Counted from the first letter of the stretch, positions 34,685 through 44,168 are shown. The stretch: DNA of 64,000 nt from Nesterenkonia sedimenti (GCF_012641515.1 NZ_JABAHY010000005.1:124001-188000); one strand, 5' to 3'. Notes: generated from the letters alone by a model not told the origin. Program-made: numbers and translations.

Positions 34685-35041
34685 ATGGCAACCGCATTCG
34701 AAACCGTGAAACTGCTCACCCCCCATGCCAACGACTGCTGTCCGCTGGCGGTCGCACCGCTGGGCGCGGACCAGGCCGAACAGATGGCCAGAAAGCTCAA
34801 AGCGCTGTCCGACCCGACCCGGCTGCGGGTGCTGTCGCATGTAGCCGCGCAGGGATGCGACGCGGTGTGCGCCTGCGACCTGACCGAGACGCTCGACATC
34901 AGCCAGCCGACGATCAGCCACCACCTCAAGAAGCTTGTCGAGGCGGGCCTCCTGACGCGTGAGCAGCGCGGCAAGTGGGCGCACTACACCGTGGTGCGCG
35001 AAGCGTTCGCCGAGCTGCGCCAGTTCCTCGCCCTGGACTGA
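34685..35041 (+). CDS. arsR: ArsR-family arsenic repressor
   Basis: 118 residues. DNA-binding helices SQPTISHHLKKLVEAGLL, with the metalloid motif CDAVCACDL just before them (residues ~58-66), as in ArsR proteins that bind As(III) through cysteines at the start of the recognition domain. An additional Cys pair sits near the N-terminus (NDCCPLA). The start at 34685 is preferred; 34670 is possible. Its stop overlaps the next start (ATGA). Confidence 0.9.
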   Translation: MATAFETVKLLTPHANDCCPLAVAPLGADQAEQMARKLKALSDPTRLRVLSHVAAQGCDAVCACDLTETLDISQPTISHHLKKLVEAGLLTREQRGKWAHYTVVREAFAELRQFLALD

Positions 35042-36168
35042 TGACCGCACTCGGGGCAGTCAGTCGCGCGGTGGAGGTGAGAGATCGAGCCGATGTTGCC
35101 GTGATCGGTGGCGGACAGGCCGGCCTGGCGGTCGGCTACTACCTGCGCCGTGCCGGATTGTCCTTCGTGATTCTCGATGACCAGGACGCCCCTGGTGGGG
35201 CCTGGAGGCACGTGTGGCCCTCGCTGCGGCTGTTCTCGCCGGCAGAATACTCATCCCTGCCCGGCCGGCTGATGCCGAGAACCTCCGGCGGTAACCCCGA
35301 CGCCGATCACGTGATCCGGTATCTGGCCGACTACGAGGAGCGGTATTCACTCCCAGTCGTGCGGCCGGTGCGAGTCGCCCAGGTCATCCCAACCAGCGAG
35401 GGATTCCAGCTGCTCACCGATGCCGGGCAGTGGCGGGCGCGTGCCGTCGTCAACACGACGGGCACATGGTCGCAGCCCTTCTGGCCAACCGTGCCGGGGC
35501 AGAGGAGCTTCCGCGGGAGTCAGATGCACAGTGCCGACTACCGCGGACCAGGCAAGTTCAAGGGCCAATCCGTCCTCGTCGTCGGCGGAGCGAACTCAGC
35601 CGCACAGATCGCAGCCGATCTCGCCCGCGCCGCGACGGTGACCTGGTGCCTGCGCGGTGCGCCGCGCTATCTGCCCGACGACGTCGACGGGCGCGAGCTC
35701 TTCCGGGTGGCCAGCCAGCGGGTGCGCGCACTGGCCGCCGGGGAACCGGACTCCGGCGGCGTCGCGAACTTGGGCGACATCGTTGCCGTCCCACCCGTGA
35801 AGAAGGCACGGGATGCAGGGCTGCTGATCCCTCACCCGATGTTCGAACGCTTCACCCGCGACGGCGTGATCTGGAACGACGGCAGCACACGCCGAGTCGA
35901 CGCGGTGATCTGGGCCACCGGCTTCAGACCGGCGCTGCGCCATCTGCGGGCACACGACCTCCGGGAGTCAGACGGGACGATCAGGCTCGACGGAACGGCG
36001 TCACCCCGGATCCCGGGGCTCTATTTCGCAGGCTACGGAGACTGGACCGGTCCGGGATCGGCCACCCTCGTCGGTGTCGGATCCACCGCGAAAGCCACGG
36101 TCGGCGCCATCGCCGGCGATCTTGAGTCCGCCACGACTGCTGCGGCCATCTCTGCACGAGCACGGTGA
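35041..36168 (+). CDS. Flavin-dependent monooxygenase-like protein (ArsO type 2)
   Basis: 375 residues. FAD motif GGGQAGLAVGYYLRRAGL, then DAPGGAW, SLRLFSPAEYSSLPG, NADPH motif GGANSAAQIAADL near residue 180 and ATGFRPALRHL near 305. It is coupled to arsR by an ATGA overlap, giving an arsR-flavoprotein operon. This is a common pair in actinobacteria. A role in arsenic oxidation or redox balance is inferred from context. Confidence 0.82.
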   Translation: MTALGAVSRAVEVRDRADVAVIGGGQAGLAVGYYLRRAGLSFVILDDQDAPGGAWRHVWPSLRLFSPAEYSSLPGRLMPRTSGGNPDADHVIRYLADYEERYSLPVVRPVRVAQVIPTSEGFQLLTDAGQWRARAVVNTTGTWSQPFWPTVPGQRSFRGSQMHSADYRGPGKFKGQSVLVVGGANSAAQIAADLARAATVTWCLRGAPRYLPDDVDGRELFRVASQRVRALAAGEPDSGGVANLGDIVAVPPVKKARDAGLLIPHPMFERFTRDGVIWNDGSTRRVDAVIWATGFRPALRHLRAHDLRESDGTIRLDGTASPRIPGLYFAGYGDWTGPGSATLVGVGSTAKATVGAIAGDLESATTAAAISARAR

Positions 36169-36181
36169 GTACCATCAGCGC

Positions 36182-36316
36182 ATGGAGATGATGTGCGCGG
36201 ACTGCGGATGCGCGGTCAGGCGGGGCGTGATCGTGCGCGCCTGTGAGCAGTATCCGGATTGCTGCTGTCAGGATCTGGCCGTCGCGGGCGACCATGGCAC
36301 TGCGCGCGATGCATGA
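36182..36316 (+). CDS. 44-residue Cys-rich protein at the end of the ars cluster
   Basis: The sequence has seven cysteines in 44 residues: CADCGC at residues 5-10, one at 21 and CCC at 27-29, within EQYPDCCCQDLAVA. The start at 36182 is 13 bases after the flavoprotein stop. There is no signal peptide. The composition suits a small metallothionein-like or arsenic-binding protein. No family is recognised with certainty. Confidence 0.6.
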   Translation: MEMMCADCGCAVRRGVIVRACEQYPDCCCQDLAVAGDHGTARDA

Positions 36317-36650
36317 CGCTCTTCGCCACGAGTGACCATATTGTGGTCGGCCGCACCCAGGGCGATCCTGCTCGTCTCAAGCAGAAGCCGTCCGGGTTCC
36401 GGGCAGGCTGAGCTGGGATGCATGAAAGTCGAAATGCCGGATCGGGTAGGCGTACACGTCCATCGGGTGCCGTTGCTGCCCCGTCGCGCCTCGGAGCCGC
36501 TCGCGCGGTGCAGGGCAGGCAGCCTCTAACTCGGCACAGTTGCGGCTGTATCCATCTCTGATCGCGGTTCGATCCATGATCGTCACCCTCAGCAGGTGGG
36601 GGCTTCCTCCGGCCTGCTTATCTCACCGACAACGCGGTCAGGCTGCGGCT
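36317..36650. other. Intergenic region between the ars cluster and the Tn554-like element
   Basis: 334 bases with no convincing coding frame, hairpin or repeat. It should contain the original insertion target of the Tn554-like element at its right edge. Confidence 0.4.
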
Positions 36651-36745
36651 GTAGCAGTAACGACCGTTATCTTGAGTTCAAATGAGGGTGTCTTTGATGC
36701 CCAGCACGAGGGCCGTTGGTTCGCGCAGTTCCGTCCTGGACATGG

Positions 36746-37168
36746 TTATCTTGAGTCGTCCATCAAGCAGTTCGGCTCCGTCACGGTGTCAAGGTTTCGT
36801 GCCCGTAGTTGCCCAAGGGCGTGTTCTAGTTGTTTACGGAGTCGCTGATTCTCGGCGGTGAGGTCTCGGACGCGTGCATTGGCTACTTCGAGCCGTCGCA
36901 GTAAAGATGCGTCGGTGGAAAGTTGGGATGTGGGCAACGGCGGGACTGCACCTCGTTGGAGGTCGCGTAGTCGACGAATTTCGGCACATATGTCGTCCTG
37001 GGTGTAGAGCCAGGATCGCGAGACCGCTGCCTTCCGCGCAACAATCAGGAAGGTGACCGGACTTCCATCGCGGTCGAGGTCTCGAAGTGCCTGGATGGCT
37101 CTGGCGCGGGTCTCATCGTGGCGTCGTTTCGCGGCGGCGACCAGATGGTGGCTGTTATCAGCATGCAT
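36746..37168 (-). CDS. tnpC: TnpC-like protein (DUF6262)
   Basis: 140 residues from the ATG at 37168, overlapping the end of tnpB. The N-terminal part is a helical DNA-binding region (SHHLVAAAKRRHDETRARAI, VTFLIVARKAAVSRSWLYTQ), and the C-terminal half is a coiled coil (RVRDLTAENQRLRKQLEHAL). This is the pattern of the small third protein of Tn554-type elements, which influences orientation and frequency of transposition. Confidence 0.8.
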   Translation of the reverse strand: MHADNSHHLVAAAKRRHDETRARAIQALRDLDRDGSPVTFLIVARKAAVSRSWLYTQDDICAEIRRLRDLQRGAVPPLPTSQLSTDASLLRRLEVANARVRDLTAENQRLRKQLEHALGQLRARNLDTVTEPNCLMDDSR

Positions 37169-38639
37169 CAAAGCCCTCACCGTCTTGATCGTTTTCGAGG
37201 GTGGTAATGATCCGGTCGAGGTTTCCCAGAACCTGCTGGTTCATCTCGATCAGTCGTTGCTGGCCACGGGCTTCGGCGGCGGTGATGATCTCCACGGTCT
37301 GTTTACGATGTTGACGGTGTTCGGGCAGAAACTCGGCGGTGGTGATGAACATCGGGCAGCTCAGGCAGGCGTTCGCGTGCGGGCAGGATTGCTGGACCGG
37401 CAGCCCGCAGTAGCCGTTGGGCAGGGCCTGAGTGGCTCGTCCGACGCGCTGTTTGGCCCAGGCTGCCTCAGCTAAAGGTCCGTCCGGGTCGAGGGTTACA
37501 GTTTCGCCTTTGAAATTGACCTTCTGTGCGGCTTCCCAGTGCCGCCTGATCGTGGTGTCGCTGAGCCGGGCGTAGTGGGCGGTCATCGCATGGGAGTCGT
37601 GGTCGAGGATCCGTCGGACCACTTCTTGGGGGACGTCTCGGTTGATCAATCTGGTGCCCAGGGTGTGCCGAAAGCTGTGGGGAACCAGGTGCACAGGGTC
37701 ACCATATTCGTCACGGATATCGCAGCGTTGTAGCCATCGGCGCAGCACTGTGCGGTAGGTTCCATCACGGACCGGCAGCTCGCCGTTGTCATTATTGGTG
37801 GCGCGCGGCAACAGCACCGGTTTACTGTTGGGCCACCGCTGGCGCACCCGGTGGCCCTGCGTGGTGATGGCCTCGGCGAGGTCCTCGTCAATGGGAACCA
37901 AGGCTTCGCGTTTCATTTTGTGGTTGAGATAGCGCAGATAGGGGGCACCGTCCCTGTCATAAACGACACAATCAGTTGATAACTGCACAGTGTCTGTGAT
38001 GCGCAGTCCGCAGCGCATCAGGATCAGGGTGATCAGCTCATAGGTGGGGTCGTTCCACTGGGCCAGGTTGTCGGGGTGCTCCAGTTGGGCCATCACAGTC
38101 TCGCTGAGGGCGCGAGGCAATCGTGGGTTCTCTTTGGGGATGTCTTCGCTGAAGAATGTCACCGTCGAGGGCAGCGAGTCGTCCCATCCGTGTTGCCTGA
38201 TGATGGTGAAGAACAGATTCAATTGCCCCACGAGCATGCGGTGAGTCACGGTGCCTGAGAACCGGGCATGAAGGTCAGCGAGATAACGCTCCAGCAGCTG
38301 CCGGTCCAGGTCCGCCAACCTCTGAACAGCTGGCGCGGCGTCGGCGAGGAACTGTCCGAAAACGGTGACTGCCCGAGTACCAATGGCGACACTTCCAGCT
38401 CCGAGGCCGGTGGAGAACCGCCATCTTCCCCAGCGTTTCGCAAGAGCCTTCAGCCAGTACTGCGGGATGCTTTCAAAATTTATGTTCGCCAGCTGCCGGT
38501 CCTTGATACCGAGCGCGCGGAGCTGCCAGATGTCTTTGCCGTACTCAGTTTCCCACACCCTGGCTATGCGTGCCGGCAATCGGTACTGGTTCCCTGAATT
38601 GTTTGACTGCTCTGGCATCAACGGACTAACCGTGCTCAC
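37158..38639 (-). CDS. tnpB: TnpB-like tyrosine recombinase
   Basis: 493 residues from GTG at 38639, chosen for its GTGA overlap with the tnpA stop. Catalytic residues: Arg in MRCGLRITDT, His-Arg in PHSFRHTLGTRL, and Tyr in MTAHYARLSD. A C-terminal Cys-rich part (CPHANACLSCPMF) follows the recombinase domain, as in Tn554 TnpB. Confidence 0.85.
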   Translation of the reverse strand: MSTVSPLMPEQSNNSGNQYRLPARIARVWETEYGKDIWQLRALGIKDRQLANINFESIPQYWLKALAKRWGRWRFSTGLGAGSVAIGTRAVTVFGQFLADAAPAVQRLADLDRQLLERYLADLHARFSGTVTHRMLVGQLNLFFTIIRQHGWDDSLPSTVTFFSEDIPKENPRLPRALSETVMAQLEHPDNLAQWNDPTYELITLILMRCGLRITDTVQLSTDCVVYDRDGAPYLRYLNHKMKREALVPIDEDLAEAITTQGHRVRQRWPNSKPVLLPRATNNDNGELPVRDGTYRTVLRRWLQRCDIRDEYGDPVHLVPHSFRHTLGTRLINRDVPQEVVRRILDHDSHAMTAHYARLSDTTIRRHWEAAQKVNFKGETVTLDPDGPLAEAAWAKQRVGRATQALPNGYCGLPVQQSCPHANACLSCPMFITTAEFLPEHRQHRKQTVEIITAAEARGQQRLIEMNQQVLGNLDRIITTLENDQDGEGFDAC

Positions 38640-39745
38640 AGTTGGACCTCCCGGTCGGTGAACCATCCTGCTTCCTCCAGTGACTTACGGGCATCTTGGA
38701 CACTCAGGTGCCCGTATACGGCGGTGGTGGTCGTGATGTCGGCGTGGCCCAGGAGTTTTGAGACCACTTCAATCGGCACTCCATCGCGCAGCATCCGGGT
38801 GGCCGCGGTATGGCGGTACCAGTGCGGGTCGAAGTCCACCCCTGTCCGCCGACGTAGACGTTTCACCAGGTCGTAGACAGCCGCATAGGTCAATGGGCGA
38901 CCATAAGGTCGGCCCCACAGGGTAACGAAAACGTAGTCAGAGTCCAGGTCGCCGTACTCCAAGTGAAGGTAGTCAGCATAGAGCCGTACAAGTTCCGCGC
39001 TGACCGGAATGGTCCGTGAAGCACGTGACTTGGAGCGGGCACCATTGTCGTTGGTCCGAGGTTGGACGGTGATCTGCGATCCAGCGGCGGCGATATCCTC
39101 ATGCCGGAGGCCCAGCGCCTCACCGATGCGTATCCCGGTATCGAACAACACCGCGAAGAGGAACCGATCCCGCAAATGGTCACAGGCATCGAGAATTGCC
39201 TGTACTTCAGCGACGGTCACTACCCGTGGAAGCTTACGCATCGCGTTCAGCGAGATGGCACGTCGAGACTGCGGTGTCTTCTTGCTGATGTGGTGCAAAA
39301 ACGGTTTCCATCCCGAGCTGCGGCCTCCGGCTAGCTGCCATGTCCTGAGCAGTTCTCCCAGGTCGATGCCATGGCGGACAGCGTGCTGGTAGAACGCACT
39401 CAATGCAGAGAGTTTGCGGTTGACTGTGGACTCGGTGCAGTGATGCTCCACCGACGGCAGGACCGGAATCTTACCGTCGCGTAGGTGTAACGGACGGCGC
39501 AACCAAGCGACGAACTCACCCACGTTCTCCAACCGCACCTCACGCCAATCCAGACCCTCAGCACTGAGGAACTCGAACCAGTCCTTCAAGTCATGGGCAT
39601 AGGCCTTGACCGTGTTCGGTGAGCGCTCAATTCGGGTCAAATAGGCCAGATACCGCTCGATCGGAGCAACCGGGGCACCATCAGCATCCAACACCGTCCA
39701 CGACTCCACCTCATTGACCGGAGAAACGACGCGTTGGACGATCAT
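38636..39745 (-). CDS. tnpA: TnpA-like tyrosine recombinase
   Basis: 369 residues. The N-terminal SAM-like domain has RSPNTVKAYAHDLKDWFEFL. The catalytic residues are Arg in TGIRIGEALGL, His-Arg in HWYRHTAATRML, and Tyr in TTTAVYGHLS. It is the first gene of the leftward three-gene recombination unit. Confidence 0.88.
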   Translation of the reverse strand: MIVQRVVSPVNEVESWTVLDADGAPVAPIERYLAYLTRIERSPNTVKAYAHDLKDWFEFLSAEGLDWREVRLENVGEFVAWLRRPLHLRDGKIPVLPSVEHHCTESTVNRKLSALSAFYQHAVRHGIDLGELLRTWQLAGGRSSGWKPFLHHISKKTPQSRRAISLNAMRKLPRVVTVAEVQAILDACDHLRDRFLFAVLFDTGIRIGEALGLRHEDIAAAGSQITVQPRTNDNGARSKSRASRTIPVSAELVRLYADYLHLEYGDLDSDYVFVTLWGRPYGRPLTYAAVYDLVKRLRRRTGVDFDPHWYRHTAATRMLRDGVPIEVVSKLLGHADITTTTAVYGHLSVQDARKSLEEAGWFTDREVQL

Positions 39746-39881
39746 CAGCCCTCCCGGCAGCGTATTGTGCCGACACCAGCTACGGCCTCTGGCACACCGG
39801 CAACATGCTGCGGGGCGGCTAGGCCATCTATTACCGAGCGGTAGTGGGGGTGACCAGTCCTCATTCGCGGGGTGTCAAGGC

Positions 39882-41384
39882 TCATGGGTGCCTGTCGGGT
39901 GTGTTTGTGAGATCGAGAGCACTGGCAGTCCGTTCGAGGCTGTCGCTCACGTCGTCGGCCTCCCAGGTGGTCCTCTCGAATCCTGGGACCGCGGTGGCGA
40001 TAGTGTTTTTCCAGCTGCTCTGCCATCGATCGGGAAAGCACTCTCTGAGGAGATTGAGCATGATCGGAACGGCGGTTGAGGCCCCTGGTGAGGCACCAAG
40101 CAGCCCTGAGATGGAATGGTCCGCGCTGGTGACCACTTCGGTGCCTTGGCGGAGGACGCCCATGTTGTTCTTGTCGGGTGTGACCAGTTGCGCGCGTTGG
40201 CCGGCGAGGATGAGCTCCCACTGTTCGAACGCAGCTGACGGGTAGAACCGTTGCAGCTGGGCGAATTTCTTTCTCGGGCCGGCGGCAAGCTCTGTGATCA
40301 GGTAGCGCACCAGTGGCAGGTTCTGCAGACCTGCGGCGGCGATGACGTGGAGATTGTGCCATCGGAGAGTCGTGAAGAAGTCAGTGAGCTTGCCATGTTT
40401 GAGGAGTTTGGTGCTGAATGTCGCGTATGGGCCGAATAAAAGGTGTTCCTGGCCGTCAACGATTCGCTTGTCGAGATGCGGGACTGACATCGGTGGGGCA
40501 CCTATTGCTGCTTGGCCGTAGACCTTCGCGTCGTGACGGGCCGCGACCTCCGGGTCTGAACACCGGTAGAACGCGGCACCGACAGGCAGGACGGCATATC
40601 CGCGGACCTGGGGCAGACGTGCGCGCTGGAGCAGGTGCAGGGCGAATCCACCGGCACCGACGAAGACGTGCCGTCCCCGGATCGCGAACCGCCCACCACG
40701 GGAACCATTCCGGCCCAATACGAGCCAGCGGCCATCCGGTTGCTGACGAAGGGAACTCACCTCGTGACCGAGCAGAACCGTCCCGCCTCGGTCGGTGATG
40801 ATGCTGGTGAGCGCACGGGTCAGCGCGCCGAAATCAACGTCAGTGCCGTGGCGGTGGCGGGTCGCGGCGATCGGCCCATCCTCGCTCCTGCCCTCCATGA
40901 TCAGAGGTGCCCAGGTGGCTATCCTGGCCGGATCTTCGGAGTATTCGAGTCCGGCGAAGAACGGATCAGTGATGAGAGTCTGATAGCGCTGCCGCAGATA
41001 GTCCACGCCTCGCCGGTCGAACACCACGTCCATATGCGGGCTGGTGTGGAGGTACTCGCGTGGATCGAGCAGGCCAGACTCCGCCAAGTAGGCCCACCAC
41101 TGTCTGGTGATGAGGAATTGTCGGGCGATCTCGGCGGGTTTGCTGCCATCAGTTGGGTCAGGCATGTAGTTCAGCTCGCTAAACCCAGAGTGACCGGTGC
41201 CGGCGTTGTTCCACGGGTCGCTGCTCTCGCTCGCCAGTGAGTTCGATTTCTCCACCAAGACGATGCGCCAATCAGGCTGAAGAAGGGTGATCATCGCTCC
41301 CAACGTCGCCGACATGATCCCGCCGCCGATGAGAACGATGTCGGCCTCCTCGACATTTCCCGCTCTTCGCCACCGCTGGGTCAT
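39882..41384 (-). CDS. mqo: Malate:quinone oxidoreductase
   Basis: 500 residues from the ATG at 41384 (AGGAAAGGGC upstream). FAD motif IVLIGGGIMSATLGAMI, family marker NAGTGHSGFSELNY near residue 70, FVGAGGFALHLLQ, and the C-terminal SISGLLGASPGAST. MQO oxidises malate to oxaloacetate and passes electrons to menaquinone at the membrane. It lies inside a transposable element and is divergent from a LysR gene, so it appears to be an extra, mobile copy. Confidence 0.92.
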   Translation of the reverse strand: MTQRWRRAGNVEEADIVLIGGGIMSATLGAMITLLQPDWRIVLVEKSNSLASESSDPWNNAGTGHSGFSELNYMPDPTDGSKPAEIARQFLITRQWWAYLAESGLLDPREYLHTSPHMDVVFDRRGVDYLRQRYQTLITDPFFAGLEYSEDPARIATWAPLIMEGRSEDGPIAATRHRHGTDVDFGALTRALTSIITDRGGTVLLGHEVSSLRQQPDGRWLVLGRNGSRGGRFAIRGRHVFVGAGGFALHLLQRARLPQVRGYAVLPVGAAFYRCSDPEVAARHDAKVYGQAAIGAPPMSVPHLDKRIVDGQEHLLFGPYATFSTKLLKHGKLTDFFTTLRWHNLHVIAAAGLQNLPLVRYLITELAAGPRKKFAQLQRFYPSAAFEQWELILAGQRAQLVTPDKNNMGVLRQGTEVVTSADHSISGLLGASPGASTAVPIMLNLLRECFPDRWQSSWKNTIATAVPGFERTTWEADDVSDSLERTASALDLTNTPDRHP

Positions 41385-41481
41385 GGTGTTGCCCTTTCCT
41401 GAAGCCGCTATCTGGTGATCCCACCGTCGCGCAGAACAGAACGTTCCGTCCAATGAACTTTCGAGGCAATATAATCCGTAT

Positions 41482-42369
41482 ATGGATGAATGGGTGAAAA
41501 GTCTGGCTCCACAGCTTCGCGCACTCACGGAGGTCGCGGCTCAAGGCGGTCACATGACTTCAGCTGCTTCGGCGCTCGGGATCCCGCAGTCATCGATGAG
41601 CCGACGCATCCACGCACTCGAAGAGGCGCTGCGACTGCCACTGCTGATTCGTGACGGCAGGACGGTGCGTCTTACTCCGTCTGCTGTGAGCCTTGCGCAG
41701 CTAGTCCGAGCCCCGCTCCACGACATCGAGATGTCTATTGCGCAGGTCACCGAGACTGCCGATCCGGACCACGGCACGGTCCGTTTCGGGTTCCCCCTGA
41801 CAATGGGGTCAGGTGCCGTGCCCGACATGCTGGCCGAGTTCAACCTGAAGCATCCCGGCATCCGCCTTCAGCTCAAGCAAGCACATGGCTCTGCCCTAAT
41901 CGAGGACCTCCGGACTGGAGGGCTCGACCTGGCGATCACGATCCCGCCACCAGCAGAGCTCGAACACACCATTCTCGCGACTCAGCAGATCAACGCCGTA
42001 CTACCCGAAGACCATCCCCTTGCCAGCCGGGCATGCATCGAGCTGGAGGACCTTGAGGGCGCACGCTTTATCGCCAATCCCACCAGCTACAACCTGCGCC
42101 AACTCACCGAACGCTGGTGCCATCGCGCCGGTTACGAACCGAACATTGGGATCGAGATCACCGAGTTCGCCACCATTCGCGAACTGATCAGTCGTGGACT
42201 CGGCGTCGCCCTCCTGCCACACAGTGATCGGCGTGTTGACGGAATCTCCGAGGTCCCCCTCATTGGCGAAGACCACACCCGCACAATCGCTCTAACATCG
42301 GCGACGGCAACCCAGACAGCAGTGACCCAGCGCCTCAACGACTTCATCCTCACCCGCGGCCTCAACTAG
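41482..42369 (+). CDS. LysR-family regulator of the adjacent mqo gene
   Basis: 295 residues. The N-terminal HTH is TSAASALGIPQSSMSRRIHA, followed by the C-terminal substrate-binding fold (DLAITIPPPAELEH, then LISRGLGVALLPHSD). Its start is 97 bases from the mqo start, reading away. An AT-rich patch (CAATATAATCC) lies between. LysR proteins usually control the divergent gene next to them, so it probably regulates mqo in response to a small acid. Confidence 0.85.
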   Translation: MDEWVKSLAPQLRALTEVAAQGGHMTSAASALGIPQSSMSRRIHALEEALRLPLLIRDGRTVRLTPSAVSLAQLVRAPLHDIEMSIAQVTETADPDHGTVRFGFPLTMGSGAVPDMLAEFNLKHPGIRLQLKQAHGSALIEDLRTGGLDLAITIPPPAELEHTILATQQINAVLPEDHPLASRACIELEDLEGARFIANPTSYNLRQLTERWCHRAGYEPNIGIEITEFATIRELISRGLGVALLPHSDRRVDGISEVPLIGEDHTRTIALTSATATQTAVTQRLNDFILTRGLN

Positions 42370-42634
42370 ACGGCGAGTTCCCTACCTTGGAAGGAACCAC
42401 ACATGATGGACGATAACTACACGGCGCTCTCCATCCCTAGTGACCACAGCCTTGTGGACACTGTCCACAACAGAAAACCACAGGTCAAGACGTGCCACAG
42501 TTGCTCAACTCAAGATAACGGTCGTTTTCGCTACAAGACATCGCGCCACCGGCGCATCGTCTGTGGATCGCCGCGGTAAATGGCGGTCTTCTCGCACCGC
42601 TATCTGTCGCTTGTCTCGATCGACAGCACTGGGG

Positions 42635-43036
42635 TTATGTGAGGGACGTGAAGGCGCACTCAGACTGACAGGGTGCTGAACTGTCTGGGCAGGTCGCCAC
42701 GTGGTCGATCGAACTCACCAGCACGGCACGAAGCTCTTCCAAGTTGCGGATACTGTCTTCCACCTCCCGCAGCCGCTCAGTGAGCACTGGGTGCAGGGCA
42801 TCTCGAGTATTGGTGCAGGTGCCCGTTTCGGTGACCTCGAGAAGCCACTTGATCTGCTCAAGGTCCATATCCATCTTCTTGGCCACCCTGATGAAGCGCA
42901 GACGCTCCAGCGCCTCGGGGCCGTATTCGCGGTATCCATTGATGGACCGGGTCGAACTGATCAAGCCGAGCTGTTCGTAGTACCGCAGGGCCGTCGCTGG
43001 AACCCCACTATGCGCGGTGACCTCAGAGATACGCAT
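42635..43036 (-). CDS. MerR-family metal regulator (efflux operon)
   Basis: 133 residues. HTH RISEVTAHSGVPATALRYYE, GLISSTRSINGYREYG. The C-terminus holds candidate ligands: the Cys in GTCTNTRDAL (residue ~74) and CPDSSAPCQSEC near the end. The gene follows the efflux gene by 28 bases on the same strand. The ribosome site region (GGGTGTAGAT) is almost the same as that of the flavoprotein gene at 45930. Confidence 0.82.
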   Translation of the reverse strand: MRISEVTAHSGVPATALRYYEQLGLISSTRSINGYREYGPEALERLRFIRVAKKMDMDLEQIKWLLEVTETGTCTNTRDALHPVLTERLREVEDSIRNLEELRAVLVSSIDHVATCPDSSAPCQSECAFTSLT

Positions 43037-43064
43037 ATCTACACCCTTCCACGGAGGCGGAGTG

Positions 43065-44057
43065 TCATCGGTCGCTGCTCGTCGCGGGAACCTGTTCGGC
43101 CGGGTCTGGCTTGTCCCGGTGGCGAATGATCTGACTCAGTGCCGCCAAGATCGGGAGCTCGATCAAAGGCCCTACCACCAGGGCCACGCCGATCAGTGGC
43201 CGGTCGGGGAACGCGGCGACTGCGATGCCCAGCGCAATGGGCGAGTTCCTGGCTGTGGTCACCATCGTCAGAGCCACTCGTTGGGGTCCCGTCAGGCGCA
43301 ACAGCCGAGAAACCCCGGTGGCGACCAGCGGAAGGATGATGAAGAACGCCAGCAGCGGAGGCAGCAACAGCAGCATCTCGGCGCCGCTCTCAGCAACCAC
43401 CGGCGCCTGCCAGGCGAACATCGCGAAGACCGCCACACACAGCAGCGGCATCACCACACGATTCGCCCACCGGTTGACGTGCTCCTCCCTCCAATGCTCG
43501 CCCTTGAGCCGGGTGCTGACCCAGCGCAGCGTGAACGCGACCACCAGCGGGGTCAGAAGCATCAACAGCACGGCCTCCAACAGGGTGGCTGTATCGACCA
43601 TCGCAGCTTCACCGCCGAGCAGCATCACGTAGACCGGCAACAGCAACAGCTGGAGCACCAGGTTGATCGGCAACAGGGCGGCAGCGATCCCCGCGTGCCC
43701 ACGAGCCATTGCGGTGAAGATCAGGTACCAATCGGTGCACGGGGTGACCAGTAACAGCAACAGTCCGATTCGCAGGTCAGGCTGCGCACCGAGTAGTCCA
43801 AGACCCAAGGCCCAGGCGAGAAGCGGGGTGAAGGCGTAGTTCAGCACCAGACTGACCCCGACAAGTCCCTTAGCCTTGCCCACGTCTTTGAGGTGCGAGG
43901 CATCGAGCTGCATAAAGACAGCGATGAGCATCACCAGTAGGGCTGGGATCACGAGATGCTCGCCGTTGGCGCCTAATGGGCTGGCGAGACCGACGCCTAA
44001 TCCAGCCAGTGCCGCCACGGCGACGAACACGCTTTGAAGACGCTCAGCCCAAGTCAT
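43065..44057 (-). CDS. BASS/ACR3-superfamily efflux protein
   Basis: 330 residues from the ATG at 44057 (GAGAGGA upstream). Nine or ten membrane spans. The segment VTPCTDWYLIFTAMARGHAG corresponds to the Cys-containing helix of ACR3 and bile-acid symporter proteins, and TTARNSPIALGIAVAAFPD to the second discontinuous helix. Similar proteins are often labelled arsenic-resistance proteins. The MerR-type promoter and thiol-redox neighbours suggest export of a thiophilic ion. It is clearly distinct from the ACR3 at 33483. Confidence 0.75.
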   Translation of the reverse strand: MTWAERLQSVFVAVAALAGLGVGLASPLGANGEHLVIPALLVMLIAVFMQLDASHLKDVGKAKGLVGVSLVLNYAFTPLLAWALGLGLLGAQPDLRIGLLLLLVTPCTDWYLIFTAMARGHAGIAAALLPINLVLQLLLLPVYVMLLGGEAAMVDTATLLEAVLLMLLTPLVVAFTLRWVSTRLKGEHWREEHVNRWANRVVMPLLCVAVFAMFAWQAPVVAESGAEMLLLLPPLLAFFIILPLVATGVSRLLRLTGPQRVALTMVTTARNSPIALGIAVAAFPDRPLIGVALVVGPLIELPILAALSQIIRHRDKPDPAEQVPATSSDR

Positions 44058-44137
44058 CTGTTGGTCCTCTCCATCGGCAGCTGTGACAGGACCATTCCGG
44101 CAGCTGGGTTCAGCGGCAGGGGGGCCTGCATCCCCAC

Positions 44138-44168
44138 GGTAAACCTTCAAGTCAGCTAGAAGGTCAAG
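44138..44168 (-). promoter_or_regulatory. MerR-type promoter of the efflux gene
   Basis: On the minus strand: -35 TTGACC (44168-44163), 19-base spacer with the dyad ACCTTC...GAAGGT, -10 TTACCG (44143-44138). Transcription would start about 74 bases before the efflux gene. Confidence 0.75.

Larger units (their letters stand above)
36651..42534. mobile_element. Tn554-like element carrying mqo and a LysR gene
   Basis: Inverted terminal repeats at 36651-36678 and 42507-42534 agree at 25 of 28 bases; both contain CGACCGTTATCTTGAGTT. A further GTTATCTTGAGT occurs near 36745 at the end of the third recombination gene. Inside are three consecutive recombination genes in the order of Tn554 tnpA-tnpB-tnpC, followed by two passenger genes. 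Tn554-type elements use tyrosine recombinases and make no target duplication. Confidence 0.65.
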
